Assembly (NCBI GenBank): GCA_035079385.1
Contig: JAVHKY010000056.1
Location: forward strand, 682,001 to 746,000
Reading direction: 5' to 3'
Source of the DNA: Aspidiotus rigidus
Lineage: Eukaryota; Arthropoda; Insecta; Hemiptera; Diaspididae
DNA: 64,000 nt
Position numbers and translations under genes: made by a program. The notes under the pieces were generated by a model. That model was given only the letters and a program-made list of their open reading frames with translations, had not been told where the DNA came from and ran no database searches. Shown one piece after another: positions 11,526 through 22,363 of this stretch; the first letter of the stretch is position 1; each line of letters opens with the position of its first letter.

Positions 11526-14324
11526 TGTTTTATTCACATTTTGACCTGAATGCCCAGGTTAAGTAAGACTAGATGTGGAGTCTGTACTCTGGTACAGTAT
11601 ATTATGTATTTTGTTTCCCCTTCGACACTTCCTTCTACCATCACAAGCCACCAAAGGCCAGAGACCTCACAGGTACTCTAGACGCGCAACTTTCAGGATA
11701 ACTCAGTCAACGGTCAGGGAATCCCCTTTTTGAGAAAGGCTAAAATATAGCCTTTTAGCTGATACTGATAAAACCGGATTGAGCTATCCCGACAGAGCCG
11801 TAACGCTCGGGAAGAGGGATCTTCACCTAAGCAGATAATGGAGTTAAAAAATTATGCGTTGTGATGTAGCAGCGTATGAGTAGAAGCAAACGTGTACGAA
11901 CACATAATACCTAAACATATAAATTTATAGAACTTGTTGACACGGCTCTAACAGGGTAGGCGAGACAGAGACAAAAGTTCGTACCTCATCAAAATGTCGC
12001 AACTAAATCTAATCTTTGACCTAACCACGACCACCATCCAGATGTATCGACTCTCACCTCAATCTCCCCTCAACCTGAGAGGACCGACCCGGGCTAGCTC
12101 GATCGGGGATCCAGGAGCATGAATACATCTTTCTGAGGGCGTGAGTAGCTGAAGATAGACCACGGGTCCGTTTTTGGTTCACCTTTTGAGATCACATAGG
12201 CTATATGAAATATCTTGATAATTGAGGCTAGTGTTGTCGTTGATACGGGCTCTACTTTTCCCGTCAAACAAAAGAAAATAGTTTGTCGTAGTAATTGTAA
12301 ATCTGATCGAAAATAAAATAAAATTCACGAACATAATCTCCGCTCGTTCGGTGAGGTACGTGAACGAGCACTTTATAAACCTGAAAAGAAACTAGGACTG
12401 CACAAGTCAGTCGGTGGTACCTAGAGAGAGGGGGGACTACGGGTAACCTAAAAAGAATAAAATTTAGAAAAAGGTGGGCCAAAAGATTCTTTGCTGATAA
12501 CTCGCAGACTGCAGCTATATTCCTCGGCATAATCACCTAAAATATCCAATTCGTCGGGGATTGGGAGATCACTGAAAAATAAAACTTTCGCCGCTCATCG
12601 GCTAGGAGGAAAAGATTCGAAGTCTTCGATAACAGGTAAACATATCTTATTATTATTAGCGAATAACACAGCCAATGACTAGCAAATGAGATTGCAGCAT
12701 CGGGAAATCGTCGAACTACCAATAATAATAATTATAATTGAGCAAACTTGATTTCATCGATGTGACTGCTCCTTCGAGATCAGATGACTTTGGTCAGATT
12801 TTTCCTCGTCGTCGATAATGATTTTAAAGCGTGGATGTAGACGGTTGTCCTCTGTACAACCCAAATTTCACCTACTCGACAAATATCCTCGAAATCCGAG
12901 CGTGAACGAGCTATACAGGCGTCACGTATAGTCGGAGTTATTTATCCTGAGGTCCGGTACACGAATCCCTTATGCTCAGTCGATATCTTATTCGAACATA
13001 CGAGTTGATACCCTCGATATGAACTCATGACGCGACACCACTTTTATTTTACGATTTCGAGTCGGAAATAACTTAAAGAATTGTTGGTAAACTCCGATCT
13101 TCGATAATTAAAATTCCTAAAAATGACATATCTTCGTATCAATCAGAATATGTCTTCGCTAATTAAAACACCCTATCAAACCACGCAAGTAGAAAGAGAA
13201 AAACCTACTCTACTCGACAGACGGCCCATTGAATCGGGGAGAAGCACGTGTTTCATCGAAATCGCAAGAATACGCCTCAAATTCGGCAACGAGAGATGCA
13301 TCCTTCGATGCGGAAAAAGAAACGTACACTGTCTCGCCGATGACCAAAAAGTCACCAGTGAAACCTCAAAAAATTTAAATTCGTATTCTCGCTTACCGTA
13401 GTAGATTGCGGTAGAGCCAAGATAATGGGAGAAGAAGGAGAAAATAAAGATAGACGTCGGATAAGGATAGACGAGAAAGGGGAAAGGTAGGAAAACGTAC
13501 GCTACGCGACGGTAGATTAGGAAATAACACGGATGCACGAATATCAGTTCGATTATCTCGCCTCCACACCAATACTACCACAGCCGGTACCTTCGCACAA
13601 CTACAAGCGACCAGAAAGTTTGTTCACCGTCATTGTCGCTACATCACAGCGTGAAATTTGTTGAGTAAGCAAATTCATAAAAAAATCTTAAGCTGGTAAA
13701 TTTTATTATCATTAAAAGCTACACAGAAAATGCCATTAGAAGGCAAGGTCTTATCCCCCACCTCAATATTATAGCCTTCGCAACGGTCTTTCATCCTGGT
13801 CACTGATGTTGACGTTTCTGTCATCCTCTCGACTCTTCTACAGATCTCCACCACTTTCTTCACATACTTAGGGTGGTGTTTTTTCTTCCTCAAAGTGTAA
13901 ATGTGATCAACTAAAGCCCTTCCTGAATATTTTTCGAGTTAGACGACTGAATCTGACCTCTTTTTGATCTCCAAACATTGTCTTCCCTTTCAGCCTAGAT
14001 AGGTTTCTCATAATTCATTTCAATCGCTCTTGCACTATTTGAGTATTTTTCTTTCTTCACACTCTGGATCAATGCAACATTTTTCTGTATCGAATATGTG
14101 TACGTCCATGATTACTAAGAAACTATTCATACATATTTGATGTGCACAATATTCACATATTGCATTCAAAAGAAGTGTCAATCATTTTATTTGATGCATT
14201 AGTCGTTCTTTAAACGACAAAACTTTTTACAATTATACTGTCATATAAACTTCTATTACATCGAAGTCTCTTCTCAAATATACGTTTCAGACAACGTTTC
14301 TTCGAACAGTTCCGTAGTTAACTT
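11526..14324. other. Spacer between copies 2 and 3
   Basis: About 11,530-11,780 continues the 3'-flank homology seen after copy 5 (AAAGGCCAGAG against AAAAGCCAGAG). About 14,040-14,320 resembles the distal upstream sequence of copies 2 and 5 (GATGTGCACAATAT, AAGTGTCAAT). Between 11,800 and 13,900 I see no recognisable gene; open frames up to 120 codons occur on both strands, overlap each other and match nothing I know. Confidence 0.45.
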
Positions 14325-14613
14325 TAAATTCTTATTACGTTTGCGTTCAGTAAATCATAGTTTCACCAAAAAAAACAATTGGGTAAATATTCTACATTGT
14401 TTACTTTAACTTTCTCTAGTAGGGGAAACAGAATAAAAACTACACGAATATCATTTTTATCTTGCTAGTTACCATCAGGTTTCTGCGACAGTTTTTACAT
14501 CTAGTTCCACCGATTAGTTATTCCTGTCTAAAGAAAATTTAGTTTTTCTATTTTTTGTTTCTCGTTGTTCGCATATACTATACGCGTTCGGAAGTGACAG
14601 ACCACATTAGAAT
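14325..14613 (+). promoter_or_regulatory. Promoter and non-coding exon 1 of copy 3 (type A leader)
   Basis: Homologous to the copy 2 leader; shared blocks include GAATAAAAACT, TAGGTTTCT-like and TTATTCCT. Exon 1 ends at 14,613 in ..GAAT before GTAAGTTTTGAATAG; the same donor and following bases occur in copy 2 (GTAAGTTTTGAAT). This supplies the AT of the split start codon. Confidence 0.5.
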
Positions 14614-17600
14614 GTAAGTTTTGAATAGATTGCTTAAGACTCGGCTGAGATCAGAAACTCCAGATTCAAAGTGTCCAAATCTTCTCCTCTGTCTTCAGCA
14701 AATGAGAGAGAGAAGATGTGGCTCAATAGCTTTCTGATTTGGTCACAAAATTGATGGGGGCTAGAACTGATCTGAACTATGTCCAATCAATGAAGATTAA
14801 AAGGAGTAAACAGTGGAGGGTGGGAGAGCTGCTCAACACAATACTTCCGGCTTTGAAGTTAGAAAACGATATCTTGAAAAGTTGAAGTCAAGAAAAGTAT
14901 GTACTAAGAGCAAAATTATACGAGAAGAAGTTTTCAATCCTGGGAAAAGGTCTTGAGTCTTGGACACAAGGGATTTTTCAAGCATTGGCAGACGACTAAA
15001 ATAAATTTAGTTTAAAAAGAGGTTGGGAAGGGGCAAAACGCTAAAATTGCTTCGATCAACCTCCGTCCGGGCAATTAGTATGGTATCCATTGTCTCAAAG
15101 TCGTCCTGGGGACAAAGAAGTTGAATGATTTAATTTAAGTCGTTTTCTTTCTCTAGGTATTTTTATATCGCAATAGTAAATGCGCTTTGTCTACTGCTCC
15201 TAGCGGGGCAAATCGCCAACTCCTCTCTAGGCGATTTCTTCCAATGGATAACTGCAGAGAGCCAACTGATTCAGCTTTCGCGCGATTACATCGACAACGA
15301 GAATGGACGATTAGAGAAGCTGAAAACGTAACTTCATTGTTGGTCCGTGTTCATTTTCTGTAAACGAGATTATTTTACTCTGTCATTCATTTTTGTGTAA
15401 ATTTAAGATACGAAGAAGACTTGATAGAGCATGCAAAATTATACGCAAACGAAGACGAGCTCGCGTGGAACTCACTAGCAATCTATAAAACGATCAAACA
15501 TCTGACAGTTGATCTTGAAAGTGTGAAGGAAAATATGAAGATGAATAATTATGAAGGTAAAATCAATGCGTCTTAGTCGTGAAAATCTTCTGTAGTATGT
15601 AGATATCATTTTTTCAGGTTCGATAGCAAAAAGATTGAAGGAAGACAGTACTCCTTTACCCGACGACGATCTACTGTATGTTGAAATACGTAATATTGAC
15701 CATTTACGAAGATCGAGCAATCTAACGGTTATGGATATGCTGGAAGGTCACTTGGCATCAAACATCATCGTGAGACCTGCATTGAAACGTAAGACAAGAT
15801 TTATAGACAATAAAAAGAAAGGCTGTTGCCCGCTTTGAATACCTCATAATTCCGCTCGGCTGGTTTCATGTCTTGGTCTCTCTTCAGTGATGCTTCGCAA
15901 ACTTGTATTTCATGGAATTTTTTTACTAGCACCAAACGTCTCCAATTCAAACCAGAACACAAGCTTTAGAGTTCAGTTTACGGACTCCCCCTTAACCTTC
16001 TCCTCTGTTTGGTCATCGCGAATTATTACAACCACGGATGGGTTACTTTTGATTTATCGAATTGTGGTACGTTTGCTGAATTGTTCTTGCTCTTTTCTCA
16101 TCTTTTCCAAGACAGTGCTTAGTGGCTGTACTTTCGCTGCTGACTCCCTGTGTTCACTATGGGGGCACAAGTTCTTCGGGGGGAACTACCAAATTGCATG
16201 AGTTTTATATTCTACCTTGTTTCTTTCTACTCGGAGAATCATGATTGTATTCTCTCCCAGTTTGCTCAGACGTTCAATTCGTTGAGGAAGTACGGTAATC
16301 CGTGGCCCGCTCAAACAATCAGAATGACATCTTATATAGTTCATGTAGACCGTAGCGAAAATTGGGAAGTTTTCTTGAGACATTGCTTGCTCTAGAGGTA
16401 AACCCCTTTTTGAATTACTTATTGTCCGTCTGGTTAGCCGAGAAGATGGTTGTTCTTCACTAGTGCGACAAGTTCTAATCTTACCATTACATCGAGGGAT
16501 ATTTCCTGGGGGTTCTTCGTGATCTTCAGTCTGTACAGTTCTTCAATTAGCTCAAAAACGGTTCAAATTAGTAGCTTATTGATGACTATTGAGTATTTGT
16601 ATATGTTGGGTGGTTTATATTCTTCAGTGTAGGCCCGACAGAATTCATTTCATAAACGTTTTCTTTTTACTACGCCATAGTTCTTTCTGATACATTTTCT
16701 GTTGAATTTTTCTTTACTTACGAATATTTGTTTTCCGCAATTTATGACTCAGCTTTTTGCACGTGTTCACCTTCTTCCTCATAACCATGGCGTTTCTCTG
16801 CATGTGAAAGCTGTCTGACACTCAGCAAGATTATATTTGATTTAGTTACTTCATTGCTCGAATTTATCACCAAAATTGAAAGCCAAGCTATAAAATTATT
16901 TAAGATGGAATTTTATACTACAGCTGAAGATTGTTTCCACATTGGCGAAATATCTTCTGAAAAACATGACCACGAAACGGCAATAGAATGGCTGCTGGCA
17001 TGTAAAAAGCAATACGAAAACATTACGACGGAACAAACATATAGAATAATCGTTTCATCTTCTCTTTTTCTTGGTAGGTCGAATTAGAATGTACCAAATT
17101 CCGACTTTTTGTATACGTACCATCTTTGATTTGTCTACATATCGATTTTCATCATATACCTAGGCGAGAAAAGCTTGGGTAGACGAGCAGCACATGAACT
17201 TCTTAACGATGGCTACGTCAGCTCGTTGGTTGATTTGAGCGTAAAATTAAGTCAAGACCTAGACAATGTGAGTATACCTAATTGACGGTAGAGATAGCAT
17301 CGTCTACCTTATTACAGCAGATCAGGTCTTCAATATTCGATTCGTGTTGCTGAGGGGATAATTATATTTGCCATTCTAGAGCAATGAAGAGTAAGGAGAA
17401 CTTGATGCGTATCGAATGCACCCTCCAATATAGGAAGATAGAAATTAAGTTTTGAAAATTTAATTGTATTATTTATGTATCGATCTGCGTGAACCTAGTG
17501 GATCAATGGGATTACATACGCAACATTGGAGATGTTCAATATTTGCGCCGGGGATTACGATCATGAACTGGCTCACCAAAGTTTGAAATGTCGTTACAAT

Positions 17601-20039
17601 CACGATAAATCGCCATTCCTCACCATAGCTCCTTTGAAAGAAGAACAATTATCGCACGTGCCCTACATAACTATCTTCAGAGAAGTGTTATACGATTCTG
17701 AAATTGAACGATTGAAAGCTGATGCCTACCCTCATGTAATACAAAGATATCTCTCTACATTTACTCAGTTCAACAGGGAGTATACATGAATTCATTTTGT
17801 TTCAGTTAATTCCTGGTAAAGTAATGACTAAGAAGGGGCCGAGGCTTGATAAAGAATTTCGCAAGGCTCATTCCGTTTTTTTGTCAAATATTGAATCCGA
17901 TTACCTCCCTCTAAAGAACAGATTGATGGATATGAGTTCATTATCCATAAACCACGCCATTGAAGGTTTACAAATAATATACTATGTACCAGGCGGTTAT
18001 ATTCGAGTGCATGGCGATTTTATGTACGAAACTGACGAAGTTAAAAAGTGGGGACACCGAATAGCTCAAGCGACTCTATATGTGAGTACATAAAACCGTC
18101 AGTTGTAATTCGATATATAATTTTCGTAAAATACATCGCTAGACAAAAGGAGATATTTGATGAGTAATTTTCATGTTTTTACGTATCTACATATTCCGTC
18201 AGTGGTACCTTTTTGTACCTGACATTTCCTATCAGTTTGATAATGCGTATCGCCCGAAAATGTTCATAACTTTCGAATCAAAAATATCATCGATTTCATT
18301 TATTGGTTTCATTTTCATCATTTAATTATAATGTGTCGGCAGGCCTGAGATTGAGGGTATGCCTGGATGGGCTCAGCTCTCCTTAAAAAAAATCTAGGGT
18401 ATACCCGGGCCCTTCCATAGAATTTTTGACCAAATCTCTTGGCTAATTGCGATCGAAGCGAGCGAAAAATTTTTGTCCTATTTAGTCGGAGGGGAAAAGG
18501 GGGGAGGGGGCGAAAAATATTGAGAGCATACTTGAAAACTCGAAGCCAAGGCTTGTAGTGTCGCAGCGTTGAGGAACGCATCCGCGATCATAAACACCTC
18601 GACATTGAAATAATATCAGACCGTAGAACTGACTTGTTAAAAAAACATTTTGTCGGCACTTTCTTCGTTCTACAGTAGTTCTAATTCGATTATAATAATT
18701 TTACTTTTTTTTTTTTCAAAAATTTAGCTAAATGACGGAACTTTAGGCGGAGGAACAGTTTTTCCACGTTTGAGACTCAACATTCCTCCAGTCAAAGGTT
18801 CGATAGTGATTTGGACAAATATGAAGGTAGACGGGACTGAAGAATCTTTGGCTGACCACGCGAGCTGTCCGAATGTTTACGGCGAGAAAATAAGTAAGTC
18901 TTGAAAGTAAGATAAGTTCACCTGATACCTTTAGTAGATTCTGACATGTACACTTCGATAATCAAAAGTTTTCTAGCCGCACCTTCCACGCTTCCCTCAT
19001 ACAGAACATTTTTCTAAATCCTTCTCCTAATCTACCCATCGGTAATTTCAACGAATCCTTTTTGTTGAGCAATTTCAAAGTTGGGTGAATGGGGGAATTT
19101 GATGTTTACTTTGGGGGAAAAGCAGAGGTCAACGTGTCCTTCAACAAGTGGCTCAGTTGATCGAAATTTTTCCAAGACCCGTCCTCAGATATGTACATAT
19201 TTATAGCTTAAACGTCGACGATTCCATCCCCCCAACATGTAAAACTTTTGAAGCTCTCAAAATCGGAAAAAGGAACTCTTTCAAATAACCTTCACGCTCC
19301 ATGAAATCAAAATTTGATAGTGGACATTTCGAAAATAATAAAATACAAGGCACTTTCGTCTTAATAATTTAATATGTTTGTATACATATTAAATTATTAA
19401 GACGAAAGTGCTTTGAATTTTATTATTTTCTTTATCTGGACAAGTCCTTATTTTATTTAGTGGACATTTCTTCCAAATCTAAAAAAATCCGTTGATTGCA
19501 TAACATACTGCATATCAAGCTACGCCTTCAGCCTACGAAAGAGTTAGGGTTCCCCTAAATAACCGCCCATAAAATAGATTCTCTGTCAATATAAAGTATG
19601 AGACGAGTATGGTTGATTCTGAGGCACAAGGAGATGGATTTTTTCAGGAGGTCTGAGGGATAATTTCAAAATTTTGAAGGAGATAAGCAAAAGAATTGTC
19701 GGAAACGAGGAACTTTTTTTAAATATCGCCTTTTTTTCTCTGTTTTGAAAAAGGGGGAAGCAATAGTCAAAATCTCATGATAAAATGCTACCATAATTTT
19801 GATGACGAAGTCTCCATTGATGAAAATTACTCCACAATTACCCTATACTTCAAAAATTGTTCAGCCTTTCTTCAAGATCTTTCATAGGCTTATAAAGTAT
19901 TCATAACGCTAAAAGGACATTATTCTGTCAACTCGCAGTTGGTATCCAGTGGTTCCGATTGCGCTATCAAGATCATTGGATTACAAGACCTGAAGATGCA
20001 CCCACGCAAGAAAGTGTTCCTCAAACGCAGGGAAACTAA
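14612..20039 (+). CDS. P4HA: Prolyl 4-hydroxylase alpha-subunit-like, copy 3 (diverged, one intron lost)
   Basis: Exons: AT at 14612-14613, then 15157-15327, 15408-15556, 15618-15788, 16924-17073, 17164-17267, 17499-17735, 17806-18081, 18728-18893, 19939-20039; 508 aa, frame open throughout. The signal peptide begins MYFYIAIVNALCLLLL. The TPR-like part starts PEDCFHIGEIS. The catalytic core keeps VHGDF (His397, Asp399), DHASCP (His464) and Lys474. Exons 8 and 9 of the other copies are fused here into one 276-nt exon, so intron 8 was lost or never gained in this copy. The tail is short and rich in Q, T and P (ends QTQGN). It is clearly more diverged from copies 1, 2, 4 and 5 and may act on another substrate (inference). 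Symbol is family-level. Confidence 0.92.
15789..16923 (+). other. Intron 4 of copy 3
   Basis: A 1,135-nt intron. Open frames of 60-104 codons on both strands overlap one another, lack family features and are taken as chance. Confidence 0.6.
18894..19938 (+). other. Last intron of copy 3, carrying a palindrome
   Basis: A 1,045-nt intron, against 256-479 nt in copies 1, 2 and 4 and 71 nt in copy 6. The extra length includes the hairpin at 19,331-19,430. Nothing else is recognised. Confidence 0.6.
19331..19430. repeat. Near-perfect palindrome, two 47-nt arms
   Basis: The left arm (19,331-19,377) and right arm (19,384-19,430) are reverse complements with two or three mismatches around a 6-nt loop; the core is CACTTTCGTCTTAATAATTT. 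The copies of TAGTGGACATTTC at about 19,318-19,330 and 19,459-19,471 flank it as direct repeats, which suggests a small hairpin insertion or a local duplication. Confidence 0.85.
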
Positions 20040-20153
20040 TCAGATGAGACGGGTGTCGTAAAAATATGACTCCAGAATACACGAAACTCGCTAAGTGTCA
20101 TAAAAAAGCTTCGATAATTGTTTCTAGAGAACGGATTGTTCGTCGTAATTTAT

Positions 20154-20159
20154 AATAAA
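20154..20159 (+). terminator. Candidate poly-A signal of copy 3
   Basis: AATAAA lies 115 nt after the copy 3 stop codon. It is the first such hexamer in the 3' flank. Confidence 0.45.
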
Positions 20160-20669
20160 TCCGAATTCCCTAACCGAACGTCTAGATTTTTAACGACTCT
20201 TATTCCTCCGATAATCCGCACCAAAAATGCCCTTGAAGAGGGGTAGTTCACTTTTGAATTCGAAGGATTGATGGACTTATTCAAGATTGAATTCTAAAAG
20301 ACGGAAGGATTGTGAAAAGTCCGATGTTGAGAATTTTTGATCATCCCAAACGACGTTAGGACAAGGTAAATTATCATTTTAATAAATGTGAAGTCAACTC
20401 AACAAGGATTCACTCAAAAGGTAAGTGATCTGCTTACGCCCCTCTCTTATCATTAAAGGAAACGATAATTACCTTAATAATGAAGATTAGGTGAGTTTAA
20501 AATATACATTAAGTTGATGTTAATCTTTCAGGCCGAGCAATAATTTACATCTCTCATTTTGTATTCAAAAGAATCAAACGCTCCCTAGATTGGATGCGAA
20601 AAATAAGAGGTATCACGGCAGAACAAACACGAAAAAAAGAGAATGTGACATGCAGGTAGTCTACTTCAG
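20160..20669. other. Spacer after copy 3
   Basis: No gene or clear repeat recognised. Confidence 0.4.
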
Positions 20670-21330
20670 CATACGCTTTCGTGGATTTGAGTACATTTCT
20701 ATTTCAGTTTTAAACGTCTGGCTCAATGTGCTACACTACAACAATACCTAAATTCAGATAGGTGTCGTGACACCAATATTTCTAAGTACACAAGACCTGC
20801 TGTCACCTACGGCAGTTGAAATGAGTCAAGCAAATACGTAAAGAAACAACCTTGCATTCCCTTCATATACATACAAAATAGTGTTTAGCGATGAAACTCA
20901 ATATTTGAGCCCTTTTTTCTAACTCATCGTAGTAGGTTTATATTGATCATTATACAGTTTTCGCATCTTACAAAACTTTCCATTTGTAAGCCAGTTCTAC
21001 TCTCTAAACCTGAAAACCAAGATTCTTTTTTGACGTAGGTAGTTCTCATCGCGACGTAAGTATGATGTTCGTTTCATTGGTAATTGACTCTGCCTATCAA
21101 TTTAGCGTCAAGTATAAGTATGGTAGTTCCTTCTAAATATCTCTCAAAATAAATTCCTTGCCCTGACCACAGAAAATTAGTCTTAACCTCTTTGTGATCT
21201 TCACTCGAATCCACCACACAGCATTTCTCGTCACACTTATAAATATACATGATGTAAGTTCTTTTCAAATTTCCTACTATCCATCTTTCCACTGCCTGCA
21301 TCCCACATGATCACCCTATGCAAGCCCTTG
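20670..21330 (+). pseudogene. Orphan promoter, exon 1 and partial intron 1 module (type B)
   Basis: Aligns with the region upstream of copy 5 (about 28,800-29,460) and in part with copy 4 (22,075-22,400). Shared blocks include TGGATTTGAGTACAT, CCAATATTTCTAAGTACACA, TACAGTTTTCGCA (with copy 4) and GTTCCTTCTAAATATCTCTC. The exon 1 end is present at 21,055 with a good donor GTAAGTATGATGTT, but the last two bases are AC, not AT. No coding exons follow before the copy 4 leader, so it is either a relic of a lost gene copy or an extra first exon for copy 4. Confidence 0.6.
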
Positions 21331-21434
21331 ACATGTACGAAAAATGTTTAATCGCTTCTTCATCAAGAAGTTGAAGGGGATTTTTTATTTCTCATACAAT
21401 CCAACTCTAATGCCATGCCATTTATCTATCAATT

Positions 21435-22060
21435 CAGCTTCTTCTTCTTGTTACGCCGGCGCCATTGGCGATCCACATAACCATCTTTAGCCTTGACACG
21501 GCCGCGACGATCGTCTCAACCAACGGCGCGGCCCCTATCACTCACCCACGAGTTCTATACCACCTTCCCGGCGATCGTTTCCCCCGGAGTTTTCCTTCCA
21601 ACACAAGACTCAGTAGCTCATATTTATCGTCCCTCATGACGTGGCCTAGGTAGTCCAATTTGCGCTCCTTCACTATTTTCAATAGCACCATTTTGTTTCT
21701 GCCGATCCGTTGTAAAACCTCCGCGTTTGTGACTTTCTGTGTCCAGGATATTCTGAGTAGTCGTCGATATTTTATGTACATTTAAAACGCTTCTATTTTT
21801 GCCTCCATTGCTTCACTGAGGGTCCACGCTTCACACCCATACAACAAAATCGAGAGTACGTAACACTGTACCACTCGAAGGCGTAACTTTAGGCTCACTT
21901 CTTTTGTCAGAACAAACTTCTTTATTGTTATGAAGATCGTTCTAGCTCTTTCAATCCTCCATCGTATTTCTCTTGTGGCATAAGAGTTCTCATCGACTAG
22001 AGTTCCCAAGTACTTGAAGACTGCCACTTGTTGTTCCTTACACTAATTTCAAGTTCAAAG
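21435..22060 (-). mobile_element. RTE/Jockey-like LINE relic, 3' end of the reverse transcriptase
   Basis: The - strand codes FKYLGTLVDENSYATREI, then YVLSILLYGCEAWTLSEAME, then (after an in-frame TAA near 21,779-21,781) RRLLRISWTQKVTNAEVLQR and KLDYLGHVMRDDKYELL. This is the standard C-terminal region of many insect LINE polymerases. The element's 3' end is a short (GAA)n tail at about 21,435-21,450 (read as CTTCTTCTTC on +). It is 5'-truncated and inactive. It lies between the orphan exon 1 module and the copy 4 leader. Confidence 0.85.
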
Positions 22061-22074
22061 TCCAACCCTATGTC

Positions 22075-22363
22075 CTAAAATAGGAATACCTACATTCAGA
22101 AAAGTTTAGTGGCCTCGATATCCTTAATTGAGTACACGAAACCTGCTGTCACCTACAGCAGTTAAAAACGATTACGCAAATATTAAAACAACCTCGTATT
22201 GTATCGACACACTTCAATGTTCAAGCTCTATTTTGCACACTAGTAGTTTAAATTTGATCAACTTACAGTTTTCGCACCGCAGAAAACTTTCCGTCTCCAA
22301 TAGCCACTTATTCACGCTGCTACATAAAACGAAGATTTTGTTTGAAGTAGTCCTCAAAGTAAT
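22075..22363 (+). promoter_or_regulatory. Promoter and non-coding exon 1 of copy 4 (type B leader)
   Basis: Homologous to the copy 5 leader and to the orphan module (ACCTGCTGTCACCTACAGCAG, ATTACGCAAATATTAAAAC). Exon 1 ends at 22,363 in ..GTAAT before GTAAGTATGA, supplying the AT of the split start. Compared with copy 5, about 240 nt of intron 1 just after the donor is missing; homology resumes at CTTATTTAAGATTGACTAT. Confidence 0.5.
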
